Below are positions 6,634 to 14,202 of a stretch of DNA of 14,202 bases, one piece after another. Every line of letters begins with the position of its first letter. Position 1 is the stretch's first letter. Source of the DNA: an uncultured bacterium (GTDB taxonomy: Bacteria; Actinomycetota; Coriobacteriia; Coriobacteriales; Coriobacteriaceae). The position numbers and the translations under genes were made by a program. The stretch is taken from the NCBI GenBank assembly GCA_905215115.1, contig CAJMOP010000046.1, positions 1-14,202 of the forward strand. The letters run 5' to 3'. The notes under the pieces were generated by a model. The model saw only the letters and a program-made list of their open reading frames with translations. It did not search any database and was not told where the DNA came from.

Positions 6634-7044
6634 ATGGACGAAGAGCTTGATTACCTATGGGAGACCCTGGGCCTCGAGATCACTGCTGACCTTTGGCCCG
6701 AACGGGACAAAATCCATCCCACTCTGCGCCCCGCCATCACGGTGATGCAGGCAAACTACCGCCGTGCATCCTTTTTGATCATGCGGATGTCATGGCACGC
6801 GGGACTCCCCGACCTTAAGCGAATCCAGGCAAGCCTCGTCGAGCTGTCCGGTATGCCGACTGTCATATCCGAGGCGCACCTGGAGCAGCGACAGCGCGAG
6901 CGACTGCAACAGCAGCGGATTCCCTTTATCTGCCCCGGCGTTCAGGCATATCTGCCCTTTATGGACGAGGAGTACTGGAGCGGCAAGCCCAACAAGCACG
7001 TAAAGGTCTACGATCCGCACGAATGGGCACAGCTCGATGATTGA
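6634..7044 (+). CDS. Uncharacterised 136-aa protein, similar to the non-HTH part of a MarR-annotated family
   Basis: No firm function. The ATG at 6634 has GAGG 4 nt upstream; an earlier TTG at 6613 has none. The protein begins acidic (MDEELDYLWETLG), has a central segment with a hydrophobic strand (RASFLIMRMSWHA), a possible strand GMPTVISEAHLE, then QRQRERLQQQRIPFICPG followed by VQAYLPFM at about residues 92-117. From memory, the combination RQR.L....IPFIVPG.Q.YLPF recurs in low-GC Gram-positive proteins annotated as MarR-like regulators, where a winged-helix domain follows. Here the protein ends about 20 residues after YLPFM, so that domain is absent. It is the only plus-strand gene between 3474 and 14202. 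A TTGACT (6451-6456) is a possible -35, but its -10 is poor. Confidence 0.7.
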   Translation: MDEELDYLWETLGLEITADLWPERDKIHPTLRPAITVMQANYRRASFLIMRMSWHAGLPDLKRIQASLVELSGMPTVISEAHLEQRQRERLQQQRIPFICPGVQAYLPFMDEEYWSGKPNKHVKVYDPHEWAQLDD

Positions 7045-7116
7045 GCCGAGCGAGCCCGCCGATGGAAAACACGTCCCACCCTGAGCACTCAAAACGGGTC
7101 GCACTTTCCGCAGCCG

Positions 7117-7476
7117 CTACAGCAACGCCTCGACCCAAGCCGATTCCCTAAAGCCGGGAATCGCAAAGTCGTCGCCCACCAGCAGCGGACGCTTGACCAG
7201 CATGCCGTCGGTCGCCAGCAGCTCGTAGCACTCCCGATCCGTCATGCCCGCATCCAGACGCGCCTTCAGGCCCAGCTCTCGATATTTCATGCCCGACGAA
7301 TTAAAGAAGCGCCGCACCGGCAGCCCCGAACGAGCAATCCAGGTCGCAAGCTCATCAGCCGTGGGATTGTCCAAAACGATATCGCGGTCGATATACTCTA
7401 CCCCGTGTTCGTCCAGCCATGCCTTGGCCTTCTTACAGGTCGAGCACTTGGGATATTCAACAAACAGTACGGTCAT
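7117..7476 (-). CDS. ArsC/Spx-family thioredoxin-fold protein
   Basis: A 119-aa protein of the arsenate reductase (ArsC)/Spx/YffB family. CSTC (C11-x2-C14) sits after the first beta strand (TVLFVEYPK), as in redox-active members. The family's helical insert (PTADELATWIARSGLPVRRFFNSSG) and the late KRPLLV strand are present. Such proteins range from arsenate reductases to Spx/MgsR transcription regulators; nothing here distinguishes them, and there are no ars genes nearby. The ATG at 7476 follows GGAGG by 6 nt. A weak -10, TACAAT (7552-7547), sits in the loop of a small TGGGC/GCCCA hairpin (7540-7557) just after mupG, suggesting separate transcription. The gap 7045-7116 on its other side holds nothing clear. 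Confidence 0.88.
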   Translation of the reverse strand: MTVLFVEYPKCSTCKKAKAWLDEHGVEYIDRDIVLDNPTADELATWIARSGLPVRRFFNSSGMKYRELGLKARLDAGMTDRECYELLATDGMLVKRPLLVGDDFAIPGFRESAWVEALL

Positions 7477-7568
7477 GGAAATCCTCCGAATATAGATCGG
7501 CCAACGCAGACACACGCCACACGAGGCGCCTTCGCATGATGGGCCAATTGTAGCCCACGGGTCACACG

Positions 7569-8621
7569 CTAAACGAACCGTACCCCGAATCCGCGTTTGA
7601 TGAACGGCAGCAGCTCCATTGCCTCGGGCGTGATATGACCCGCAACGTTCATGCGCTCGTCACCGGGAAGATCGACCCGCGCAATCTCAAGCTCGCCTTC
7701 GTAGCGCCCATAGCCGCTATTGCTCACAGCGATCGACCCCGTCTTTCGTGACAGGCCGGCACCGGCATCCATCGGCACGGAATCCGGCTTAAGCGTCGTA
7801 CGCGACTCCTGAGACCTAAAGATGAGGGTGCTCGAATCGGGTCGGTCGTGATGAATCTGCCCACGTACATAGGCATAACCGGGCTCAAGCTCGCATTGCA
7901 GGTCCACGTATCCGGTGGAAACATGAGCAAACTGCGTCCAGCCCGCATCGGAAAGATCGGGGTCGCCGACCAACACAATGTCGCAATCGGCGCCATGTGC
8001 AAGCTCAAGCATATTGAGAGCAACCTTTGACGCGCGACCGCGCTGCGCCTCGACCGTCGGCAGTCCCTCGAATACCGGCCCGCGAACGTTGGCATCACCC
8101 GGCACAAAAGCCATGATTTCGAATCCAAGCGCCGCAAGACGAAGATTCACCCGAGCAATGTCCTCCAGAGCTAAACCGGTATAAGGCTTGGGGTAAAAAT
8201 TGTGGCAGGCGGCAAAACGAGTCACATCGGCACCGGCCTCACGCCACGATGCGATTTCATCAGAACTCACCGTCGATGCATTGACCACAATGCGAAATAC
8301 ACCGGACAGCTCCGCGACCCGCCGGGCGCTAAAGCCATAGTCCAAACGAAGGTATTCCAACCCCAGATCGCGCAGGTCCTCGATGCGCTCAAGCCCGAGC
8401 AAATCGCACGTGCGCGGCCCCACATCGGCAATGAGCGCAATGCCGCGGGCGGAAAGCAGCGACAGCACATGACGGACCTTATCGGCATACGCCGCTCCCC
8501 CATCCTCGGGAATATGCAGCGAGGTGAACGCATAGCGCGCACCCGCCGCGGCACCGTGTTCAATCGTCCGCTCAATATCCTGCAGAGGGCTGGAAAGATA
8601 AATCGAAATACCCGTTTTCAC
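7569..8621 (-). CDS. mupG: 6-phospho-N-acetylmuramidase MupG (DUF871 family)
   Basis: A 350-aa cytoplasmic protein of the former DUF871 family. It opens with the characteristic TGISIYLSSP strand and has a TIM-barrel N-terminal part (about 1-230; FTSLHIPEDG, IALIADVGPR, LRLDYGF, VNASTV, FAACHNFYPKPYTGL, IMAFVPGD) and a beta-rich C-terminal domain (about 240-350). In Staphylococcus aureus MupG hydrolyses MurNAc-6-phosphate-GlcNAc to MurNAc-6-P and GlcNAc, and the neighbouring murP, murQ and murR make that role very likely here. The start is GTG at 8621 with AAAGGAG upstream; an in-frame TGA two codons earlier excludes a longer protein. It is the last gene of the operon, with a terminator hairpin immediately before it. 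Confidence 0.92.
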   Translation of the reverse strand: MKTGISIYLSSPLQDIERTIEHGAAAGARYAFTSLHIPEDGGAAYADKVRHVLSLLSARGIALIADVGPRTCDLLGLERIEDLRDLGLEYLRLDYGFSARRVAELSGVFRIVVNASTVSSDEIASWREAGADVTRFAACHNFYPKPYTGLALEDIARVNLRLAALGFEIMAFVPGDANVRGPVFEGLPTVEAQRGRASKVALNMLELAHGADCDIVLVGDPDLSDAGWTQFAHVSTGYVDLQCELEPGYAYVRGQIHHDRPDSSTLIFRSQESRTTLKPDSVPMDAGAGLSRKTGSIAVSNSGYGRYEGELEIARVDLPGDERMNVAGHITPEAMELLPFIKRGFGVRFV

Positions 8622-8637
8622 GCTTCAACACTCCTTT

Positions 8638-8671
8638 AAAAAAGGCCGGCGGAGCAGTTAGCCCCGCCGGC
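8638..8671 (-). terminator. Strong terminator hairpin directly before mupG
   Basis: Arms 8664-8671 and 8645-8652 pair perfectly (8 bp, all G/C) around an 11-nt loop, followed on the minus strand by C and six T (8643-8638). The mupG Shine-Dalgarno AAAGGAG (8637-8631) begins at the next base. Position inside the operon suggests partial termination or controlled read-through between murP and mupG. Confidence 0.85.
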
Positions 8672-8703
8672 ACAACCATAGCATCAAGAAATCTGCCGCG
8701 CGC

Positions 8704-8730
8704 CGCGAGCCCTAAGCAACACGGCTCGCG
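8704..8730 (-). other. Second hairpin between murP and mupG
   Basis: CGCGAGCC (8704-8711) and GGCTCGCG (8723-8730) form a perfect 8-bp stem with an 11-nt loop, 8 nt after the murP stop and 32 nt before the terminator hairpin. No T tract follows. It could protect the murP mRNA 3' end or act with the next hairpin. Confidence 0.7.
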
Positions 8731-8738
8731 ATATCAAA

Positions 8739-10169
8739 CTACTCGCCAAAGAACTCGTTGATCTTCTGCTCGTCGACGCCAAAGAACCACGTCAGGACAA
8801 AGCCGGCGGCATAGGCAAGCAGCATAGCGGCAACGTAGCCGAGCTGCTGGCCAGGAACGACGATCAGCAGGCCAAACAGACCGGAAACGCCCTGAGAAAC
8901 CGTGCCGATGTGAAGCAGCGCCGCGAGCGCGCCGCCAAATCCGGCACCCAGGCAGGCCGTCACAAACGGGCGAACGAGCGGCAGCGTAACGGCATACATC
9001 AGAGGCTCGCCCACACCCAGAATGCCAACGGGAATGGACTCTGCGACATACTTCTTGAGCTTGGCGTTCTTGGTCTTAAAGTACAGCGCCAGACCGGCAC
9101 CGACCTGGCCGCCGCCAGCCATCATAAGGATGGGGAGCAGGTAATTGATGCCCTTGGTAGCGCCGTCGGGATCGTTGAGCATAGCGTGGATCGGCGTGAG
9201 CGCCTGATGCAGGCCGACGGAAACCAGCGGCAAGAAGCCCGCCGACAGGATATAGCCGCCCAGGACGCCCAGCTTCTCGAAAATAAAGGTCAAAACGCTA
9301 AAGATGGCAGTCGTCAGCCATGCGCCAACCGGCTGGATGACGAGCATCAGAGCAAAGGCACCGATGATGAGCACCAGCAGCGGGGACAAAAACGTGTCGA
9401 GTGCGTTGGGCATAACCTTGCGAATCTGACGCTCCATCCAGGCAAAAAATGCGCCAGCGATAAGAGCCGCGATCATGCCGCCCGCTGCGGGGTTGTACTG
9501 CGCATTGGTGAGCGGCAGCAGAATGGCAGTGGCAGGATCAGCCGCGCCAGGCGCAAGCAGGGGCATGGCACTGTTGGCGATACACATCATGCCGGCGATG
9601 CCGCCCAGCGCAGCGGAGCCGCCAAACTCACGTGCCGCGTTATAGCCCACCAAGATGGGCAGATAGGCAAACAGGGCCCAGCCCATGGAACGAATGCCCT
9701 GGTACCACCACTCGCCTGCAAGCGCGCCTGCCGTCGAGACGTTAATGACGTTGCAGATACCGTTGATGAGGCCAGCCGCAATGATGCCGGGAAGCAGGGC
9801 GACGAAGACATTGGAAATCTTCTTGAGGAAGGCCTGAACCGGCTTGGACTCGTACTTTGCCTTCTGCGCGGCCTTGTTTGTGGCCGCAGCGTCAACCACG
9901 CTCTCGTCGGCAACGCCTTTCGCAAGGCCGGTGAGCTTGGAGAACTCCTCGAGCACCTTATTCACCTTGCCCGGCCCCAGCACGATCTGCATCGTGTCGT
10001 CCTCGACCAAGCCCATCACGCCGTCGAGTGCCTTAATACCCTCCGTGTCGACGCTGCCCGTGTCTTTGACGGTCACGCGCAGGCGCGTCATGCACGCCGC
10101 GTTTGCGAGCACGTTGTCTTTACCGCCCAAAAGGTCCAGCAGCTTTTGAGCCAGCTCTTTGTTCGTCAT
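8739..10169 (-). CDS. murP: MurNAc-type PTS transporter, EIIBC (MurP)
   Basis: A 476-aa membrane permease of the glucose-superfamily phosphotransferase system. The EIIB domain (about 1-85) carries the phosphorylated cysteine C26 in NAACMTRLRV. After an Ala/Lys-rich linker (about 85-105) the EIIC domain spans the membrane with about ten segments and contains the substrate-site motif GVGEPL with E388. No EIIA domain is present, as in other MurP proteins, which borrow a glucose-type EIIA. It would import and 6-phosphorylate MurNAc or, given mupG, MurNAc-GlcNAc. GGAGGAG lies immediately before the ATG. The gap to murQ upstream is 57 nt; to mupG downstream 117 nt with two hairpins. Substrate is inferred from the neighbours. 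Confidence 0.92.
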   Translation of the reverse strand: MTNKELAQKLLDLLGGKDNVLANAACMTRLRVTVKDTGSVDTEGIKALDGVMGLVEDDTMQIVLGPGKVNKVLEEFSKLTGLAKGVADESVVDAAATNKAAQKAKYESKPVQAFLKKISNVFVALLPGIIAAGLINGICNVINVSTAGALAGEWWYQGIRSMGWALFAYLPILVGYNAAREFGGSAALGGIAGMMCIANSAMPLLAPGAADPATAILLPLTNAQYNPAAGGMIAALIAGAFFAWMERQIRKVMPNALDTFLSPLLVLIIGAFALMLVIQPVGAWLTTAIFSVLTFIFEKLGVLGGYILSAGFLPLVSVGLHQALTPIHAMLNDPDGATKGINYLLPILMMAGGGQVGAGLALYFKTKNAKLKKYVAESIPVGILGVGEPLMYAVTLPLVRPFVTACLGAGFGGALAALLHIGTVSQGVSGLFGLLIVVPGQQLGYVAAMLLAYAAGFVLTWFFGVDEQKINEFFGE

Positions 10170-10226
10170 AACTCCTCCTTGTATTGGGTATCTCGTTTGG
10201 ATGTCATATCAGCTCACGCCGCGCAC

Positions 10227-11150
<924 letters not shown>

Positions 11151-11160
11151 TTCATTCACC

Positions 11161-12012
11161 TCATCTTTCCTGTTTCTCGATGTAGTTTTGCTTAATGACA
11201 TGCGTCGCCCGTTCGTAGTCGCTGGCAACGTAAGCAGCGTACAGGGCATCGACAACCATAAGCTGGGCCATACGCGAAGCCATGGCACCGCTGCGGACCA
11301 AGGGTTCACTCGCAGCGACGCCGAGCACGGCATCGGCCACGGTGGCAAGCTTGGATGATCCATCTACTTTGGTAACGGCCACAACGGGACAGTTGTGACG
11401 TTGAGCCTCGGCGGTGCAGTCCAGCACCTCTTGCGTCAAGCCCGAGTAGCTAAAGGCGATTGCCATATCGCCCTCATGCATGTTCTTGGCACACAAGAGC
11501 TGATCATGCCAGTCGTCGTACAGATGGCACTCCTTGTCGACACGCATGAGCTTTTGCGCCAGATCGTGCGCGACCAAACGAGAGGCACCGATACCGAACA
11601 GATTGACCGCGCGTGCCCGCTTAAGACGGGCCGCGCATCGCTCCAAGACGGTGTAATCGAGCGTTCGCGCCGTCGCCTCGATCGTGCGCACGTTGCTTTT
11701 CATCACCTTCCCCACGATACGTTCGACGCTGTCATCCATGGAGATGTCCTCGAGGGCTACGTCTTTCTTGTCACCTAAGAGCGCCAGCTCGGCAATCAGT
11801 TCGCGCTGGAACTCCTTGTAGCCCGCAAAACCCAAACGCTTGCAAAAGCGCAAAATGCTCGAGGGCGAGGAGAACGTGACATCGGCAAGACCGCGGACGG
11901 ACAGCCCGACCACCTCGTGCGGATGAGCGGTTACATATGCGATGACATTGCGTTCCGCCGGGCTCGCGCTGAGCTCACGCTCGCGAAGTCGCAAAAGCAA
12001 TCCGTTTGCCAT
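11161..12012 (-). CDS. murR: RpiR-family regulator MurR
   Basis: A 283-aa transcription factor. The N-terminal helix-turn-helix (about residues 38-62, VRGLADVTFSSPSSILRFCK) is typical of RpiR proteins, and the C-terminal SIS domain (about 130-250; NLFGIGASRLVAHDLAQKL, AIAFSYSGLTQEVLDC) binds a sugar phosphate, in this pathway MurNAc-6-P. It probably represses the operon that it heads until MurNAc-6-P accumulates. The ATG at 12012 is preferred because GGAGG lies 8 nt upstream; a GTG at 12021 would touch the ribosome site. Palindromes upstream at 12047-12059 and 12080-12110 are candidate autoregulatory operators. Confidence 0.92.
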   Translation of the reverse strand: MANGLLLRLRERELSASPAERNVIAYVTAHPHEVVGLSVRGLADVTFSSPSSILRFCKRLGFAGYKEFQRELIAELALLGDKKDVALEDISMDDSVERIVGKVMKSNVRTIEATARTLDYTVLERCAARLKRARAVNLFGIGASRLVAHDLAQKLMRVDKECHLYDDWHDQLLCAKNMHEGDMAIAFSYSGLTQEVLDCTAEAQRHNCPVVAVTKVDGSSKLATVADAVLGVAASEPLVRSGAMASRMAQLMVVDALYAAYVASDYERATHVIKQNYIEKQER

Positions 12013-12046
12013 CTCAAACACCTCCGTTGAGAAGAATTAAAGACCA

Positions 12047-12110
12047 ACGAACGATTCGTACCGGATACAAACAGCTTTTGCGGTACATTGTGCCGCATCG
12101 TGGCGCACAA
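12047..12110 (-). promoter_or_regulatory. Palindromes upstream of murR, candidate operators
   Basis: Three symmetrical sites lie in the murR leader: ACGAACGATTCGT (12047-12059, perfect 5-bp arms); GCGGTACATTGTGCCGC (12080-12096, 7-bp arms with one mismatch); and an overlapping 23-bp site with TTGTGC/GCACAA ends (12088-12110). A possible promoter lies further out on the minus strand (TTGAAT 12181-12176, TATTTC 12159-12154, 16-bp spacing). Which site MurR binds is unknown. The rest of 12111-12216 holds only a small GAGCG/CGCTC hairpin (12116-12131). Confidence 0.35.
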
Positions 12111-12216
12111 AGGGAGAGCGTTCTACCGCTCGCCCCTCAAATCCGACCGCTCGGAAATACGCGCGACACAAAATAATTCAACAAGGTCGCATTATCAGAA
12201 ACGGGTTTGTTACCGG

Positions 12217-12798
12217 CTAGCGCCTCGCATGGGCGCCGATCGGCCGAGTCGCATAGCGCACCAACGCCGCTGCCAGCAATACCAACAGCATGGCGGTGAC
12301 ATAGCCCGCAGCATCGAATCCTAAATCGATAACGTCGAAATGCCTGCCGGGAACAAAGATCTTATGTGCCTGATCGCCAACGGAGCAGACGGCGCAAAAG
12401 AGCAACACGGGCACGCAACGGGAGCATACGCCCCACGGACGCCTGGAAAAGCAAACCACGACCACCGAGGCGAACAATCCGACGAAGAAAAACTCTACGG
12501 TATGGGCAACACGTCGGACGTTCGTGCCCACCCACATGCGAATGGAAGCAAGTCGGCCAGACCGGACATTCGAAGCAGCCGAATCGGTGCACCCGGTCAT
12601 CCCGTTCTCGGTCTGAGCTTCACCCGCGACATCGGCAGCCTGTACGCCCGTAGCCTGACCCTCCACCACACGCGCGGTGGACTCGCTCAGCAACGACGTC
12701 TCCACCGCATTTTGCTCCGTCAGCACCCAGATGCCCGCCAGCGTTGCAGCGAACAGAACGATCGCGGTCCATCCGATTATTTGTTTTATGCGCGCCAA
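12217..12798 (-). CDS. VanZ-like membrane protein
   Basis: A 193-aa protein of the VanZ-like family. Family markers are RRVAHTVEFFFVGL (H99, E102) and GDQAHKIFVPGRHFDVIDLG with D142, H145, PGR at 150-152, and D155/D158/D162. Hydrophobic segments lie at about 7-26, 101-117, 125-140 and 164-181. Residues about 30-85 form a polar, Ala/Ser/Thr-rich loop longer than usual. VanZ of enterococci raises teicoplanin tolerance; the role of most homologues is unknown. The start is taken as TTG at 12798 because GGAGG lies 7 nt upstream; a start at 12840 has the ribosome site inside the gene. It lies between the MurNAc operon and a recombinase on the same strand; co-transcription is uncertain. Confidence 0.82.
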   Translation of the reverse strand: MARIKQIIGWTAIVLFAATLAGIWVLTEQNAVETSLLSESTARVVEGQATGVQAADVAGEAQTENGMTGCTDSAASNVRSGRLASIRMWVGTNVRRVAHTVEFFFVGLFASVVVVCFSRRPWGVCSRCVPVLLFCAVCSVGDQAHKIFVPGRHFDVIDLGFDAAGYVTAMLLVLLAAALVRYATRPIGAHARR

Positions 12799-12902
12799 GG
12801 GCCAACCTCCTTTTTTGAATATCAGCGAGTGTAGCCCCAAATGACATCGTCACCGTATCAAAATTTGAATCGCACCAGGAAGCGACAAAGCGACGCAAAC
12901 CC

Positions 12903-13508
12903 CTACCCCGCCTCGCGCATCCAGCGATCGAACGTCCCCACGCACACGCCCAGGCACTTTGCTGCCTGGCTGCGGGTTATATCGCCTGCCTCATAGCTAT
13001 CGCGCACCAGCTCAAACTGAGGAGGGCACGGCTTGCGAGGTCGACCGAAACGGACCCCTCGCGCCCGCGCCGCTGCAATTCCCTCCGCCTGGCGCCGATG
13101 GATATTCTCGCGCTCCACCTGCGCCACGTAGCTCAGCAGTTGCAGCACAATATCGGCAATCAGGGTGTTGGTCACATCCGGCGCGCCGCTGGCCCTGACG
13201 CGCGTGTCAAGCAATGGCATATCCAACACCACAATGGCAACCCCGAGCTCCTTGGTAATGCGTCGCCATTCCTCAAGAATCTCGGAGTAATTACGACCAA
13301 GTCGGTCGATAGAAAGCACCACCAGCACGTCCCCGTCTCCCAGGACGTGTAGCAGCTCGCGATAACGCGGTCGATCGAAGTCCTTGCCGCTCGCATGGTC
13401 GGCATAAATATTCGCCGAGCCCACGCCATAGGCGCCCAGCGCATCCAGCTGCCGATTAAGGTTCTGATCGCGCGAACTCACCCGCGCATAACCGTACACC
13501 GTCGCCAT
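12903..13508 (-). CDS. Small serine recombinase (resolvase/invertase family)
   Basis: A 201-aa site-specific recombinase of the resolvase/invertase type. The catalytic domain (about 1-140) has YARVSSRDQ with R9 and the nucleophile S11, and SIDRLGRN with D68, R69 and R72, matching the gamma-delta resolvase active site shifted by one. The long E helix follows (LLSYVAQVERENIHRRQAEG), then RFGRPRK and a C-terminal helix-turn-helix (about 165-200; DITRSQAAKCLGVCVGTFDR). All key residues are present, so it is probably active. ATG at 13508 has GGGGATGAG upstream. No transposase or invertible gene lies beside it in the window; its target could be the palindromes at 13530-13570 or lie elsewhere. Confidence 0.92.
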   Translation of the reverse strand: MATVYGYARVSSRDQNLNRQLDALGAYGVGSANIYADHASGKDFDRPRYRELLHVLGDGDVLVVLSIDRLGRNYSEILEEWRRITKELGVAIVVLDMPLLDTRVRASGAPDVTNTLIADIVLQLLSYVAQVERENIHRRQAEGIAAARARGVRFGRPRKPCPPQFELVRDSYEAGDITRSQAAKCLGVCVGTFDRWMREAG

Positions 13509-13529
13509 CTCATCCCCGCTTTCTTGTAT

Positions 13530-13571
13530 ACCTGCCAAAAAGGGACAGGTTTATTTTGGTAGGTTTTACCT
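13530..13571. repeat. Cluster of short palindromes before the serine recombinase
   Basis: Within 42 bp are ACCTG/CAGGT arms (13530-13534 and 13546-13550), CCAAAA/TTTTGG arms (13535-13540 and 13554-13559) and AGGT/ACCT (13561-13564 and 13568-13571). The cluster starts 21 bp before the recombinase ATG. It could be a recombinase binding or crossover site, or a REP-like repeat; I recall similar GGGACAGGTTTATTTTGG strings as repeats in other genomes but could not search. Confidence 0.45.
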
Positions 13572-13628
13572 CTCAAATAGCAGGTAAGCGGGCAGCCGAG
13601 CAGACGGCAAGGTAGCCACGATTCAAAT

Positions 13629-13660
13629 GCGGAGGGCGGCCCCGAAAGACCGCCCTCCGC
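13629..13660 (-). terminator. Hairpin terminator downstream of RNase R gene
   Basis: Arms 13629-13639 and 13650-13660 pair perfectly over 11 GC-rich bp with a 10-nt loop, 25 nt after the rnr stop. On the minus strand ATTTG follows, a short T run, so termination may be partial. Confidence 0.65.
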
Positions 13661-13685
13661 TCTCCCGCCACGAGTCGGGATTTAG

Positions 13686-14202
13686 CTAGTGGATAAGCTT
13701 AAAGTCCAAGTGCCCACGCGTGGTATTGACGCGCGAGACCTCGATGATCACGCGCTGCCCCAGCTCGTAACGAGTCCCCGTGTCGGCGCCCGTCAGCGTA
13801 AGCGCATCCTCGTCAAACTCGAACCACTCGTTGCCCAGGCTCTTGATCGAAACCAAGCCTTCGACCTGCGTCAGGTCCAAGCGCACAAAGAGGCCCATGC
13901 TGCTAACCCACGAGACGGTTCCGGCATAACGCTCGCCCAGACGGTCCTCATAGTACTGGGCAATCTTGATCTTTTGCGTCGCATGGCTGGCGGCATCTGC
14001 CGCGCGCTCGGCATCGCTGCATGCGCGGCAGATCTGCGGCAGAATGCGCGGCAGCGACTCGCGCCCCTTGCCGATCAGCCGCGGCGTACGGACCAAGGCG
14101 TCCTTGCCGCCGAGCTGCTCATAGGCCAACTGCAGTTTGAGTACGCGGTGCGCCACCAGATCGGGGTAGCGACGGATGGGACTCGTAAAGTGACAGTAGC
14201 AC
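13686..14202 (-). CDS. rnr: Ribonuclease R, C-terminal part (cut by window edge)
   Basis: The visible 171 residues are the end of an RNase II/R-family 3'-5' exoribonuclease that degrades structured RNA and works with tmRNA/SmpB in disposing of defective mRNA. The right edge opens inside the RNB catalytic domain with the conserved YCHFTSPIRRYPDLVAHR. A helical segment follows, and the last 80 or so residues are an S1 RNA-binding domain (ERYAGTVSWVSSMGLFVRLD, then GLVSIKSL, ending HLDFKLIH). It stops straight after S1 with no Lys-rich tail, unlike E. coli RNase R. The frame continues past 14202 with no start in view; a GTG at 14156 is internal. Confidence 0.93.
   Translation of the reverse strand, partial: CYCHFTSPIRRYPDLVAHRVLKLQLAYEQLGGKDALVRTPRLIGKGRESLPRILPQICRACSDAERAADAASHATQKIKIAQYYEDRLGERYAGTVSWVSSMGLFVRLDLTQVEGLVSIKSLGNEWFEFDEDALTLTGADTGTRYELGQRVIIEVSRVNTTRGHLDFKLIH

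Noticed and set aside
7045..7116. Missing winged-helix domain of the 6634-7044 protein in another frame
   Set aside because: The 72 nt before the convergent ArsC-family gene are too short and show no helix-turn-helix-like reading in any frame, so a simple frameshift does not explain the short protein.
12842..12852. TGAC/GTCA 11-bp palindrome upstream of the VanZ-like gene
   Set aside because: Four-base arms are expected by chance at this length, and no convincing promoter was found around it.
13530..13685. Insertion sequence or attachment site remnant between the recombinase and rnr
   Set aside because: Apart from short palindromes and the rnr terminator I found no terminal inverted repeats, direct duplications or tRNA-like segment that would define an element boundary.

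Overview
The window is high-GC, densely packed bacterial DNA. Most genes lie on the minus strand and are preceded by clear GGAGG-type ribosome binding sites. Gene content and protein style (SmpB, actinobacterial-looking tRNA-Glu(CTC), an S. aureus-like MurNAc operon, a flavin reductase plus rubredoxin pair, abundant intergenic palindromes) fit a gut Coriobacteriia member, most likely Collinsella. That assignment is an inference, because no 16S or marker search was possible.

Layout. 1-1890 (-): first 630 codons of the glutamate synthase large subunit, running off the left edge. 1891-2216: divergent intergenic region with a 53-nt palindrome and a metal-regulator-like box in the promoter of mntH (2217-3473, +), a Nramp Mn/Fe importer. 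3474-3780: tandem palindromes 80 bp apart and a terminator. 3781-3924 (-): a 47-aa rubredoxin. 4013-4516 (-): a flavin reductase; together these two look like a split high-molecular-weight rubredoxin (Hrb). 4517-4725: a hairpin terminator or attenuator and another long palindrome. 4726-6103 (-): a TPR protein gene overlapping smpB by 11 nt. 6163-6441 (-): a complete tRNA unit (promoter, tRNA-Gln, tRNA-Glu, terminator). 6634-7044 (+): an uncharacterised protein. 7117-7476 (-): an ArsC/Spx-family thioredoxin-fold protein.

7569-12012 (-) is the main pathway: murR, murQ, murP, mupG in transcription order. Together these would import and phosphorylate peptidoglycan-derived MurNAc or MurNAc-containing disaccharide (MurP), cut the phosphorylated disaccharide in the cytoplasm (MupG), remove the lactyl ether to give GlcNAc-6-P (MurQ), and sense the pathway (MurR). 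The murP-mupG gap holds two hairpins; the second is a near-ideal terminator whose U tract touches the mupG Shine-Dalgarno.

12217-12798 (-): a VanZ-like membrane protein. 12903-13508 (-): a stand-alone small serine recombinase with a cluster of short palindromes upstream. 13686-14202 (-): the C-terminal end of RNase R, running off the right edge.

I saw no CRISPR array, prophage block, complete insertion sequence or rRNA. The most noteworthy points are the split, short-loop Hrb, the terminator/SD junction before mupG, and several unrelated long intergenic palindromes.
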